DNA of 64,000 bases, from positions 327,017 to 391,016 of the forward strand of contig NZ_JAQQTE010000004.1 in the NCBI RefSeq assembly GCF_028561565.1, given 5' to 3'. This stretch comes from Gilvibacter sediminis (GTDB lineage Bacteria; Bacteroidota; Bacteroidia; Flavobacteriales; Flavobacteriaceae). The notes beneath the pieces were generated by a model. That model worked only from the letters and a program-made list of their open reading frames with translations. It made no database searches and had not been told where the DNA came from. Positions 1 through 8,147 of this stretch are shown here, piece after piece; the first letter of the stretch is position 1, and the number at the start of each line of letters is the position of its first letter. Both the position numbers and the translations under genes were made by a program.

Positions 1-1
1 G

Positions 2-301
2 AATGCATCCTTGAAAGACAAGCGTTTCCGTGCGGTTTGGATGGCTGTTTTGTTTATCGGGGTATTCTTTGCATTGACGGGCAGCAGCCCGATTGCCATC
101 ATTCAATTTGCTCAAGTGGCCAACGGAATTGTCTTGCCATTGATCGCGATCTTTTTACTGTGGGCAGTCAACCGCAGCGGACTCTTGGGCAAGTTCGTCA
201 ATTCAACACTACAAAACCTTTTAGGTATTGCCATAATTGGTGTCTGCCTGTTACTCAGCGGTCGTACGCTTTACAAACTTTTGTTGTCATGGATGGGCTA
301 A
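2..301 (+). CDS. NRAMP-type divalent metal transporter, C-terminal fragment
   Basis: This is the last 99 codons of a membrane protein cut by the left edge; the frame is open from base 2. It has three hydrophobic segments: one from the VWMAVLFIGVFFAL stretch, one around IVLPLIAIFLLWAVNR, and one before the end. The phrase ANGIVLPLIAIFLLWAVNR resembles the late helices of NRAMP (MntH-like) proton-coupled Mn/Fe transporters. From established knowledge, NRAMP genes often sit next to 5-oxoprolinase pxp genes in Bacteroidota. The stop overlaps the pxpA start by 13 bases, so the genes are co-transcribed. The family call rests on this short tail and the neighbourhood only. Confidence 0.7.
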   Translation, partial: NASLKDKRFRAVWMAVLFIGVFFALTGSSPIAIIQFAQVANGIVLPLIAIFLLWAVNRSGLLGKFVNSTLQNLLGIAIIGVCLLLSGRTLYKLLLSWMG

Positions 302-1035
302 AACGAACCATTGACCTCAATGCTGACGTAGGCGAAGGAGTCTCTACTGAACCACAGCTCATGCCTTTGATCAGCAGCTGTAATGTAGCTTGTGGTGGTC
401 ATTACGGGGATCGAGATACCATATTAACAACCCTTGAACGTGCCAAAAATCACAAAGTCAGGGTTGGGGCGCATCCGGGATATCCAGATAAAGCTAATTT
501 CGGTCGTGTTGTTTTAGAGATTAGCCCAGAAGCGCTAACCGATTCGATTTGTGATCAACTCACACTTTTTATCGACTGTTGTAAGCAATTGGACATTCCA
601 ATGCATCATATCAAACCTCACGGCGCATTGTACAATCAAGCTGCCCGTGATATGAAGGTCGCGCAGGCATTTTTAAATGCATTGGAACGTTTGGCGTTAA
701 AAGTTCCCATTTATACCCTTCCCAACGGAGTACTTCATAATATCGCAAAGGGCCAATTCAGTACTGTGTCTGAGGCTTTTGTAGATCGACGCTACCACAA
801 TGATGGCTCTTTGGTTTCTAGAAAACTCAAAGGAGCCGTAGTAGAAGACCCCGCACAAGCATGGCTACAACTTAGATCAATGATCTTTACTAGCTCATTG
901 AATACTTGGGAAGACGAGACGCTATCAATACAAGCTGATACCTACTGCGTGCATGGTGATACTCCAGGAGCTCTTGATTTATTGCGCCATATTCACCGTC
1001 AATTTGATGCTCACAATCTAATATTGGCGTCATGA
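289..1035 (+). CDS. pxpA: 5-oxoprolinase subunit A (LamB/YcsF family)
   Basis: PxpA works with PxpB and PxpC in the cytoplasm to open 5-oxoproline (pyroglutamate) to glutamate using ATP. The 248-residue protein is full length for the LamB/YcsF family. Its start, MDGLKRTIDLNADVGEG, carries the family motif DLNADVGEG (residues 9-17). GAHPGYPD (60-67) and KPHGALYN (109-116) are further hallmarks of the TIM-barrel-like fold. The ATG at 289 is chosen because the DLNAD motif normally begins about ten residues in; the open frame extends further upstream but only as antisense-free noise over the previous gene. It overlaps the NRAMP gene by 13 bases and pxpB by 4 (ATGA), so the set is translationally coupled. 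Confidence 0.93.
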   Translation: MDGLKRTIDLNADVGEGVSTEPQLMPLISSCNVACGGHYGDRDTILTTLERAKNHKVRVGAHPGYPDKANFGRVVLEISPEALTDSICDQLTLFIDCCKQLDIPMHHIKPHGALYNQAARDMKVAQAFLNALERLALKVPIYTLPNGVLHNIAKGQFSTVSEAFVDRRYHNDGSLVSRKLKGAVVEDPAQAWLQLRSMIFTSSLNTWEDETLSIQADTYCVHGDTPGALDLLRHIHRQFDAHNLILAS

Positions 1036-1754
1036 GTGATATCCGAATCCGCCCTTTCGGCAAACACACTTTATTGATCGAATGGCCGGCTGTCATCAGC
1101 CCGGATATTCATGCCGAACTTTTGGCGTATCGCAAATTGGTGAAACTTTTTTCCGATCAAATAGCAGAGACGGTAATCAGTTACAATGCCATTGCCCTTC
1201 ACCTGAAACCTGCCCAATCGCCTTCAGCATTAAAAAAACAGTTAGAAGAAACCTTGAGCCTCAATGAGGTTATAGCGTTAAAACCGACTGTCTGCTGGGA
1301 ATTACCGGTATGTTATAACTCAAAACTCGCATTAGATTTGGATTCTTTTTTGGAATCCAAGCAAATAAGCTTAGAAGCGCTGATAGATTTACACAGCGGT
1401 GTGGATTATCACATTTATTTCTGTGGATTCTTGCCGGGCTTTATCTATTTAGGTGGATTGAATTCGGCTTTACATCAAGCCCGTTTGGCGGTTCCAAGAA
1501 CGCGCGTTCCTGCCGGTTCTGTTGGAATAGCGGGTTCTCAGACCGGGATTTATCCGCAGGAAAGCCCTGGAGGATGGAATTTAATTGGCCGATGCCCCGT
1601 GCCCATTTTCAACCCATTGAACAGTCAACGTCCAAGTCCTTTTAACGCAGGGCAACTGCTGCGCTTTGTGGCTGTTTCTTATAAGGAATACCTGGACATT
1701 GAAAAGCAGGTGGCTTCAGGGATCTATCAGCTAACCAAAAAAGAGATTCAATGA
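1032..1754 (+). CDS. pxpB: 5-oxoprolinase subunit B (KipI family)
   Basis: PxpB is the KipI/AHS1-type subunit of ATP-dependent 5-oxoprolinase, acting with PxpA and PxpC. The 240-residue length is normal. Hallmarks of the AHS1 cyclophilin-like domain are visible: CGFLPGFIYLGG (131-142), PRTRVPAGSVGIAGSQTGIY (155-174) and SPGGWNLIGRCP (178-189). In Bacillus the homologue KipI also inhibits the sporulation kinase KinA, but with no such system expected here the metabolic role is the better reading. It overlaps pxpA and pxpC by 4 bases each (ATGA). Confidence 0.93.
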   Translation: MSDIRIRPFGKHTLLIEWPAVISPDIHAELLAYRKLVKLFSDQIAETVISYNAIALHLKPAQSPSALKKQLEETLSLNEVIALKPTVCWELPVCYNSKLALDLDSFLESKQISLEALIDLHSGVDYHIYFCGFLPGFIYLGGLNSALHQARLAVPRTRVPAGSVGIAGSQTGIYPQESPGGWNLIGRCPVPIFNPLNSQRPSPFNAGQLLRFVAVSYKEYLDIEKQVASGIYQLTKKEIQ

Positions 1755-2602
1755 TCGAGGTGCAACACGCTGGATTTCAATCAAGTCTACAGGACGCTGG
1801 ACGCTTTGGATATAGAAGCTTTGGGGTTCCATGGAGTGGCCCCATGGACCATTACAATGCAGGTTTAGCTAGAGAATTGGTCAGAAACCCTCATGATGCA
1901 ACTATTCTTGAATTTTACCAGAAAGGGCCAGAATTACTTTTTTCTAAAGAAGCGATCATCGCCGTGACGGGTTTACACTTTGAACTGCGCATCAATGGGG
2001 AATCTAAAGAGTTGTATCAAGCGCACTACATAAACCCAGGGGATCGTTTGCAAGTATCTACCGCCACTGCGAGCAATTTTGGCTATATCGCCATTATGGG
2101 AGGCTTTGACACTGAAACTGTTCTGGGTAGCACTTGCTATTATCCCGGGATAACCCAAAGATCACGTATCGAAAAAGGACAACAACTTTATTTTCACCAG
2201 CAAGATCTGCCGCAAGTTGCTTCGAGGTCGCGCTTGAGAAGCTTAGAGGAAATGTTTAAAGTAACTGAACTTCCAATCCTTTTGGGACCAGAATTTGAAT
2301 TACTGTCCAAAGAACAACAAGAACTCCTTTGGAATTCATCGCATACATTGGGAAGAAATAATAGCAGAATGGGGTATCGCTTTGATCCGATTCAAGGGCT
2401 GCAATTGGCAGGAATTCTCACCGGGCCAGTACAAGCGGGCACCGTACAACTAACTCCAGGAGGAGAATTGATCGTCCTGATGCGTGATGCGCAGACCACA
2501 GGCGGTTACGCAAGGATCCTACAACTCTTACCGGAAACCATAAGTATCTTAGCGCAACAGTTGCCGGGAACTAAGCTCAAGTTCGTGAATCAAAGCCTTT
2601 AG
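1751..2602 (+). CDS. pxpC: 5-oxoprolinase subunit C (KipA/AHS2 biotin-dependent-carboxyltransferase-like)
   Basis: PxpC is the AHS2-domain subunit completing the PxpABC 5-oxoprolinase. The sequence opens with the family pattern DAGRFGYRSFGVPWSGPMD (residues 16-34) and has NSRMGYRFDPIQG and GTVQLTPGGELIVLMRDAQ further on, both typical of KipA/urea-amidolyase-like proteins. The 283 residues match the usual length. It is the last gene of the operon. Its stop is interlocked with that of the converging muramidase gene (TTAG at 2599-2602 carries both stops), leaving no room for a terminator between them. Confidence 0.93.
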   Translation: MIEVQHAGFQSSLQDAGRFGYRSFGVPWSGPMDHYNAGLARELVRNPHDATILEFYQKGPELLFSKEAIIAVTGLHFELRINGESKELYQAHYINPGDRLQVSTATASNFGYIAIMGGFDTETVLGSTCYYPGITQRSRIEKGQQLYFHQQDLPQVASRSRLRSLEEMFKVTELPILLGPEFELLSKEQQELLWNSSHTLGRNNSRMGYRFDPIQGLQLAGILTGPVQAGTVQLTPGGELIVLMRDAQTTGGYARILQLLPETISILAQQLPGTKLKFVNQSL

Positions 2603-3426
2603 AGCGTTTTATACTTTTGGTAAGCGGCTTCTAATTTAGTGTCGTATTTGTTTTCGGCAAAGCCCGGTCCGTTATAGGCACGCGCAAAGTCCGCCCAAGC
2701 ACGACTTTTCAAATGACGAATCAAATTGTTCTTTTCACAGAAGATCCCAAAGGACTCTAAATGGGCTTTTTCATGAGTGTACATATGGGCTACGTAGGCA
2801 TCAACACTGGGATACCCTAAAAGCTCATAATGAAACCCCATGATTTGGAACGCGCCATACGAAGCCGAACAGTAGGCAGCGTCGTGGACGGCATCAACAT
2901 CACTCATTCCGGCTGCTTTCTCCAGTCTATCGTATTCCTGCTCCCCACCTTCGTAGAAGTTCTTTGTCCATGACTTATACAGGATGTTTGCTGTAAAGTC
3001 TGTCACAAAATCTTCTGGGTTAAGATCACGTTTAGCCAATTGTTTCCAGAAGATATGCCCCTCAAAAAGTATACGAGGCCTTCCGTCTATCAAAAACCCT
3101 TTTCCACTGCTCTCCACCTCATTAACCGCTTTCACTACAGGCAGTTCTAAATTGTATTTAGAGGCAAAATCAATAAGGTCCTGTTCTGATAAGAATTTGT
3201 CATTGAAGCGCGTAAAATGTTGTTGTGCGGCTATTAGTACGGACCAGGTCTTTGGACCGACGATCCCGTCAACAACAAGATTGTTATCCCGTTGAAAATC
3301 CATTACGGCCTTTTGCGTATCAAGACCAAAATATTCGGAGATCTTTACACGAAATCCTAGCGCTACCAAAATTTCTTCTAAAAAGTGTACGTCATCTCCC
3401 TGTGAGCGGTATCTGAGGGTTCTCAT
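2599..3426 (-). CDS. N-acetylmuramidase family protein with peptidoglycan-binding domain
   Basis: This is a predicted peptidoglycan hydrolase or phage-endolysin-like muramidase. The N-terminal 70 residues (MRTLRYRSQGDDVHFLEEIL onward, with DTQKAVMDFQRDNNL and DGIVGPKTW) form a PG_binding_1 domain. The rest matches the N-acetylmuramidase (DUF3380) family: VNEVESSGKGFLIDGRPRIL contains the likely catalytic Glu, followed by EGHIFWKQL and a C-terminal SRAWADFARAYNGPGFAENKYD. No signal peptide is seen, so how it reaches the wall is unclear. An in-frame start exists 15 codons upstream (3471), but the residue run from MRTLRYRS aligns with where the binding domain begins. No other phage genes are nearby. 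Confidence 0.82.
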   Translation of the reverse strand: MRTLRYRSQGDDVHFLEEILVALGFRVKISEYFGLDTQKAVMDFQRDNNLVVDGIVGPKTWSVLIAAQQHFTRFNDKFLSEQDLIDFASKYNLELPVVKAVNEVESSGKGFLIDGRPRILFEGHIFWKQLAKRDLNPEDFVTDFTANILYKSWTKNFYEGGEQEYDRLEKAAGMSDVDAVHDAAYCSASYGAFQIMGFHYELLGYPSVDAYVAHMYTHEKAHLESFGIFCEKNNLIRHLKSRAWADFARAYNGPGFAENKYDTKLEAAYQKYKTL

Positions 3427-3617
3427 GGTAGATTTTTCTTTAAAAATAGGGGCAAAATCTTGAAGAGACAAGGGGATAAACCCTGTTCTTTTTGTAAGCC
3501 CTATAGGTCTGGTAGGATATTGTCTGAGGGGATTTTTCCTTTTTTTCGCCCTATTCTTTGATTTACGAGAGGGATTTTATGACCTTTAATGTGTTATAAC
3601 AATTAAAAGAATGAACT

Positions 3618-3977
3618 ATGGCCAAACCTGCCAAATGTATTTCAGTACAGCAAGCGAAACAACTTCAGAATAACTGGGTTAGCACCCGAGAACCTGCCAT
3701 TACTCAGGCGAGAGGAGGGCAGCAAGACACCCGTGAAGTGGTTTTCAATATTGCTGAATTAGAAGAGTTTTTAGACTATGTTAAAGCTGAATCCACCAAA
3801 CAAGGGGTAACAAACCCTGGAGTACGCCTTTATTTTGCGGCGTACAATAATATGAGTTCAGATTATGCAACGGTCTTTCTAAGTGCTACAATGTCAGATG
3901 ATAAACATGCAGACAATAATTATGACATTGAGCCGTATAATACCATCACAGCAGGGTTCCCTCCAAAGAACTATTAA
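3618..3977 (+). CDS. Conserved small cytoplasmic protein of unknown function, first gene of a sensor operon
   Basis: A 119-residue soluble protein that I do not recognise. It has no signal peptide or membrane segment. The central part (ELEEFLDYVKAESTKQGVTN) looks helical, followed by a strand-rich stretch, GVRLYFAAYNNMSSDYATVF, and a polar end. Its stop overlaps the start of the 7-TM gene by one base (TAATG), and the next genes encode a histidine kinase and response regulator, so it probably acts in or reports to that signalling pathway. Function is not inferred beyond that. Confidence 0.75.
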   Translation: MAKPAKCISVQQAKQLQNNWVSTREPAITQARGGQQDTREVVFNIAELEEFLDYVKAESTKQGVTNPGVRLYFAAYNNMSSDYATVFLSATMSDDKHADNNYDIEPYNTITAGFPPKNY

Positions 3978-4684
3978 TGAATTTTGTTGTAGTCTTAGTA
4001 ATTTGTTTAGAGCTCATCGCAGCTTTTGCGGGCTTATACCATATTAAAAGACACCAGGTAGGAACGTACACCAAGTATGTGGTGTACGTTCTATTTTTTG
4101 TTGCCTTCACGGAGATCATCGCCTACACCATACCAATATTGGTTGACAGGGAAGTCGGTTTTTTTGCAGCATTAAAAGCCACTCCCTTTGCTGATAACCT
4201 TTGGATACACAATCCTCAATTGATTGTTACTTTTGGATTCTTTGCTGCCTTCTTTAGATCTCGACTAAAGCGAGGTTTTCTGGCAACACTTATCAAATGG
4301 GGTGTTGTTGCCTATGTGATTTCTGCCATTGCCAATTTGATCTTTACAGATATCATGTTTGTAGGGATTTCTAACTACACCTACATTGTAGGATCTATCT
4401 TTTTGTTGATCTGTATTTTGATCTATTATTTTGAACTGCTCAAGAGCGATAATATATTGAGATTCAGTACTTCCTTAACCTTTTACATTTCCGTAGGATT
4501 ATTGATCTACTATTTGTGCATTACGCCTTTGTTTATTTATGGTCGCTATTATTATCAATTTGAAAGCGGAGATGCCTTCAATCAGTTTTACCTATATACA
4601 CTTGCCGTAGCTAATGTGATCATGTACGGCACCTTTACCTTAGGATTTATCTTATGCAAACCCCAGACCAACAAATTTATTTGA
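3977..4684 (+). CDS. Seven-transmembrane protein of unknown function, candidate sensor partner of the kinase
   Basis: The 235-residue protein is almost entirely hydrophobic. About seven membrane spans can be read, roughly at residues 2-20, 34-55, 78-93, 104-127, 132-153, 165-190 and 203-227. I recognise no enzyme motif. Its gene starts inside the stop of the preceding gene (1-base overlap) and its last 31 bases overlap the start of the histidine kinase gene in another frame. That tight coupling suggests a stoichiometric partner of the kinase, as in 7TMR-type histidine kinases where the 7TM module is fused; here it would be split. This is inference from layout. Confidence 0.75.
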   Translation: MNFVVVLVICLELIAAFAGLYHIKRHQVGTYTKYVVYVLFFVAFTEIIAYTIPILVDREVGFFAALKATPFADNLWIHNPQLIVTFGFFAAFFRSRLKRGFLATLIKWGVVAYVISAIANLIFTDIMFVGISNYTYIVGSIFLLICILIYYFELLKSDNILRFSTSLTFYISVGLLIYYLCITPLFIYGRYYYQFESGDAFNQFYLYTLAVANVIMYGTFTLGFILCKPQTNKFI

Positions 4685-5448
4685 TTATTTACGTTGCCGC
4701 GGTTCTGCTTATAATCGTGGTGGTAGCTATACGGTTTTTCTCTGTGTTCATCCACAGAAAGAATAAGCTGGTACTCGAGAATCTAGAGGCTGAGCAAAAA
4801 TTTGAACAAGAATTGGCGAATTCTAGATTGGAGATTCAAGAACAGACCTTTAAGAACATAGCTTGGGAATTACACGATAATGTTGGGCAATTGCTTTCTG
4901 TAGCTAACATTCAGCTCAATATGTTGGAATCTAAGTTAGACGAGGAAGATCGTCCACAATTGGAAGAGACCAAGGGCATCGTGGGCGAGAGTCTGCGCGA
5001 GATTCGCAATTTATCCCGTTCTTTGAATAAGGAAGTGATCTTAAATGACGGACTGGTCAATTCCATAAAGCGCGAAATGCAGCGATTTAACAGAATGAAC
5101 TTCATCAACGCTACCCTTAATATTGACGGGGAGGAGTGTTGTATCAATGCTAAGGATGAGATCATCATTTACAGGATTCTACAGGAATTCTTCAGCAATG
5201 TGATCAAGCATGCCAAGGCAGATAACTTATTAGTACATTTAAATTTTGAATCAGCGCGTTTGCTGGTTAATGCCCAAGATGACGGAATCGGATTTGACGC
5301 ATCCGATGTACGTGCGAGCAACGGCCTTTTGAATATGAAAAGTCGTGCCGCATTGATAAATGCCGAATTGACCCTGAACTCACAACAGGGCAAAGGCGTT
5401 AGTTTAACCCTCGAATACCCCTTTAAAGATTATGACCGCCAAGACTAA
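4654..5448 (+). CDS. Sensor histidine kinase, HisKA_3/NarL type
   Basis: A 264-residue kinase with one membrane helix (residues 8-28), a short coiled-coil linker (36-65) and no other input domain. The phosphoacceptor is His74 in the motif WELHDNVGQLL, the HisKA_3 form. The ATPase domain shows the N box EFFSNVIKHA (Asn182), the G1 box DDGIGFD (209-215) and the G2 box GLLNMKSRA (224-232). It presumably phosphorylates the response regulator encoded next, with a 17-base gene overlap. The lack of a sensing domain fits a kinase that takes its signal from the 7-TM protein encoded just upstream. Confidence 0.92.
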   Translation: MQTPDQQIYLIIYVAAVLLIIVVVAIRFFSVFIHRKNKLVLENLEAEQKFEQELANSRLEIQEQTFKNIAWELHDNVGQLLSVANIQLNMLESKLDEEDRPQLEETKGIVGESLREIRNLSRSLNKEVILNDGLVNSIKREMQRFNRMNFINATLNIDGEECCINAKDEIIIYRILQEFFSNVIKHAKADNLLVHLNFESARLLVNAQDDGIGFDASDVRASNGLLNMKSRAALINAELTLNSQQGKGVSLTLEYPFKDYDRQD

Positions 5449-6088
5449 ACACAATATCGTAATTGTAGATGACCACCTCTTGTTTGCCGGTTCTCTAGAA
5501 AAACTCTTGGAATCTTTCGGAGAGTTTAATGTGCTCTTCCACGCCAAGAATGGCGCTGATTTTCAACAAAAGTTAAAACTGGCCAAAACGCAACCGGACG
5601 TGGTCTTATTAGACATCAATATGCCTGTAATGGACGGTTTTGAAACGGCTAATTGGCTCAGTTCTTATCGCAAAGACATCAAGGTTCTGGCCTTATCTAT
5701 GGATGACGATGAAGAGACCATTTTACGCATGCTTCGTTGCGGAGCAAACGGTTATTTGCTCAAAGATATCCATCCCGATAAACTCAGGGAAGCCCTCCTA
5801 GAGGTTATTAATAAAGGGTATTACCATTCAGAGAAAGTCGCAGCTACCTTGTTGCAGTCATTGAATCCCACACAAGAAAAACCAGAACACCGTTTAAAGG
5901 AAAACGAACGGATCTTCATCAGTTTAGCTTGCACGGAGATGACCTATAAGGAGATTGCAGAAAAAATGAACCTGAGTCCAAAAACTATTGATGGCTACCG
6001 CCACGAGCTCTTTTCGCGTTTGCAGATCAAAAATCGCGTAGGCTTAGTGATTTATGCCCTTAAGCACGATCTGTACCGGATCCAATAA
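5432..6088 (+). CDS. Response regulator, receiver plus LuxR-type HTH
   Basis: This 218-residue NarL/FixJ-type transcription factor is the partner of the kinase encoded immediately upstream. The receiver domain (about 8-125) has the acidic pair Asp13-Asp14, phosphoacceptor Asp61 in VVLLDINMPVMDG, Ser89 and Lys111. The C-terminal LuxR HTH spans about 158-215, with YKEIAEKMNLSPKTIDGYR. Target genes cannot be read from the sequence. Its last 29 bases overlap the 3' end of the converging rluA-type gene, which is unusual compared with the 4-base convergent overlaps elsewhere in this window. Confidence 0.93.
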   Translation: MTAKTKHNIVIVDDHLLFAGSLEKLLESFGEFNVLFHAKNGADFQQKLKLAKTQPDVVLLDINMPVMDGFETANWLSSYRKDIKVLALSMDDDEETILRMLRCGANGYLLKDIHPDKLREALLEVINKGYYHSEKVAATLLQSLNPTQEKPEHRLKENERIFISLACTEMTYKEIAEKMNLSPKTIDGYRHELFSRLQIKNRVGLVIYALKHDLYRIQ

Positions 6089-6770
6089 CTGCAGCCCAAA
6101 CGGCATCTCGAGTATTGGGTACGGCCACAAAACTCATGGGTTCCTTTTTAACGGGATGTAATAGCTCCAATCGATGGGCGTGTAGGTGAATGCTTCCGTC
6201 TGTATTGGAACGCTTTGCGCCGTATTTGAGATCTCCTTTGATCACGCTGCCTATAGCGGCGAGTTGTGATCTTATCTGGTGATGTCTCCCAGTGTGCAAT
6301 TCTACTTCTAAAGCAGTATAACGTTCCAGGCGTGCTAAGACCCTGTAAGTCAAAACAGCTTTTTTGCTTTGAGGAACTTCTTTGGTGTGTGCGTAGGACT
6401 TATTTTGCTTCGGATTGCGGACCATATGATGGGTTAGGGTTGCTTGCTCTCTTTCCGGAGCCTGCTCTACAACAGCCCAATAGGTCTTTTGGGGCTCCCT
6501 ATTTTGAAACATGGCATTGAGTCTGCTGAGTGCTTTAGAGGTTCTCGCAAAAACTACAACACCGCTTGTTGGGCGGTCTAGGCGGTGCACAACACCTAAA
6601 AACACCTTTCCGGGTTTGTTGTATTTACGAGCGATATACTCTTTGGCAATTTCAACCAAGGGCAGGTCTCCAGTTTGATCTCCTTGTACAAGATCTCCTG
6701 CGCGTTTGTTGACAACCAATAGGTGATTGTCCTCGTAAATGATGTCAATGTTCTCCGGGGTGGATCGCAT
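6060..6770 (-). CDS. RluA-family pseudouridine synthase
   Basis: The enzyme isomerises specific uridines in rRNA or tRNA to pseudouridine. Its 236 residues form the catalytic domain only, with no S4 RNA-binding domain. The catalytic motif VVHRLDRPTSGVVVFA places the nucleophile at Asp65. LHTGRHHQIRSQLA and HLHAHRLELLHPV are the other family blocks. The exact target site cannot be told from sequence. It is followed 9 bases upstream by panB on the same strand, so panB and this gene are probably co-transcribed. The 3' end overlaps the response-regulator gene by 29 bases. Confidence 0.9.
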   Translation of the reverse strand: MRSTPENIDIIYEDNHLLVVNKRAGDLVQGDQTGDLPLVEIAKEYIARKYNKPGKVFLGVVHRLDRPTSGVVVFARTSKALSRLNAMFQNREPQKTYWAVVEQAPEREQATLTHHMVRNPKQNKSYAHTKEVPQSKKAVLTYRVLARLERYTALEVELHTGRHHQIRSQLAAIGSVIKGDLKYGAKRSNTDGSIHLHAHRLELLHPVKKEPMSFVAVPNTRDAVWAAVIGSGTDRA

Positions 6771-6779
6771 TATTGCCGC

Positions 6780-7598
6780 TTAGTATTGCTCGTCTTCATT
6801 TGGGAAATCACCAGACTTTACATCGGCTATATATTTCTCAAAGGCGCCTGTCATCTCAGAATAGAGATCCAAATAGCGACGTAAAAAACGCGGGTTGAAT
6901 TCGTAGGTCATTCCCAACATATCATGGGTAACCAAAACCTGTCCATCACAACCAGGGCCAGCACCAATACCGATGATAGGTATTTGCACGCTTTTAGCCA
7001 CTTCTGCAGCGAGAGAAGCCGGCACTTTTTCCAGAACAATGGCAAAGCAACCGATCCTTTCCAACATCAAGGCGTCTTCTTTAAGCTTTTCAGCTTCATC
7101 CTTATCCTTAGCACGTACCGTGTAAGTTCCAAATTTGTAAATGGATTGAGGGGTTAGCCCTAAATGGCCCATAACTGGGATTCCCGCATTGAGAATACGT
7201 TTTATAGAATCTTTGATCTCACGTCCGCCTTCAAGCTTCACAGCATGTCCGCCACTTTCTTTCATGATGCGGATCGCCGAGCGCAAGGCTTCCTTGGGAT
7301 CACTTTGATAGGTTCCAAACGGAAGGTCAACAACCACTAAACTTCTATTGATACCACGAATCACTGAAGAAGCGTGATAGATCATTTGGTCTAGGGTAAT
7401 GGGCAAGGTGGTTTCATGTCCGGCCATTACGTTGGATGCAGAATCACCCACAAGAATGACATCAATGCCTGCGCCATCAACTATGCGCGCCATGGTGTAA
7501 TCATAAGCGGTAAGCATAGAAATCTTCTCCCCATTATGTTTCATATCCACCAGCGTTTTGGTGGTGATTCTTTTGTATTCTTTCTTGGCCGTTGACAT
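6780..7598 (-). CDS. panB: 3-methyl-2-oxobutanoate hydroxymethyltransferase
   Basis: PanB makes ketopantoate from 2-oxoisovalerate and 5,10-methylene-THF, the first committed step to pantothenate and coenzyme A. The 272-residue protein shows the full pattern of the family: [37 protein letters not shown] with metal-binding Asp52, [21 protein letters not shown] and [20 protein letters not shown]. No other pan genes are adjacent. It lies 9 bases upstream of the pseudouridine synthase and is divergent from the secreted NTF2-like gene. Confidence 0.96.
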   Translation of the reverse strand: MSTAKKEYKRITTKTLVDMKHNGEKISMLTAYDYTMARIVDGAGIDVILVGDSASNVMAGHETTLPITLDQMIYHASSVIRGINRSLVVVDLPFGTYQSDPKEALRSAIRIMKESGGHAVKLEGGREIKDSIKRILNAGIPVMGHLGLTPQSIYKFGTYTVRAKDKDEAEKLKEDALMLERIGCFAIVLEKVPASLAAEVAKSVQIPIIGIGAGPGCDGQVLVTHDMLGMTYEFNPRFLRRYLDLYSEMTGAFEKYIADVKSGDFPNEDEQY

Positions 7599-7682
7599 TT
7601 AATAAGGTTTTAGGGGATAAAAGTACTAATTTTAACAGGAAACAGGACCAGCAGTATTTCTGGTCGGCTAACTGAATACACC

Positions 7683-8147
7683 ATGACAAAGAAATTTCTT
7701 TTTATACTGGCTTGTTGCTTCTGCTTAAATGCAACGGCTCAAGAGTTTACTGAGGATGATGCACGGGCAATTATTGAAACCTTCTTTGAGGGATTCCACA
7801 AGGGAGATACTACGATGATGAAATCGGTCTTACTGAAAGACGTCGATCTCAATACAGCTTATACCACGCCCAATGGCGAGAAGCGATTGGCACGCGGGAG
7901 TGTAGATCGTTTACTGGAAGGCATTGCCAACAGGCCGCCTGAGCAAGTATGGAAAGAAGAAATACTTTCTTATGAGGTCCAAATTGATGGCGACCTCGCC
8001 AATGTCTGGACACCCTACCGTTTTTATGTCAATGGACAGTTCATGCATTGCGGTGCCAATTCCTTCACCTTGGTACAAACCCAAGACGGCTGGAAGATCC
8101 ATCACTTAATCGATTCGCGCAGAAAAGGAGATTGTGATACAGATTAA
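7683..8147 (+). CDS. Secreted NTF2/SnoaL-like protein
   Basis: A 154-residue protein with a clear signal peptide (MTKKFLFILACCFCLNATAQ). The mature part starts with a helix, DDARAIIETFFEGFHKGDTTMMKSVL, and ends in strands, WTPYRFYVNGQFMHCGANSFTLV and DGWKIHHLID, which is the order seen in NTF2-like/SnoaL folds. The family includes ligand-binding proteins and isomerases; no catalytic residues can be assigned. It is likely periplasmic. Its stop is interlocked with the stop of sdaA (TTAA at 8144-8147). Confidence 0.75.
   Translation: MTKKFLFILACCFCLNATAQEFTEDDARAIIETFFEGFHKGDTTMMKSVLLKDVDLNTAYTTPNGEKRLARGSVDRLLEGIANRPPEQVWKEEILSYEVQIDGDLANVWTPYRFYVNGQFMHCGANSFTLVQTQDGWKIHHLIDSRRKGDCDTD

Noticed and set aside
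2599-3426. A prophage remnant around the muramidase
   Set aside because: No holin, capsid, integrase or att-like repeat is nearby, and its neighbours are metabolic genes, so a stand-alone wall enzyme is the better reading.
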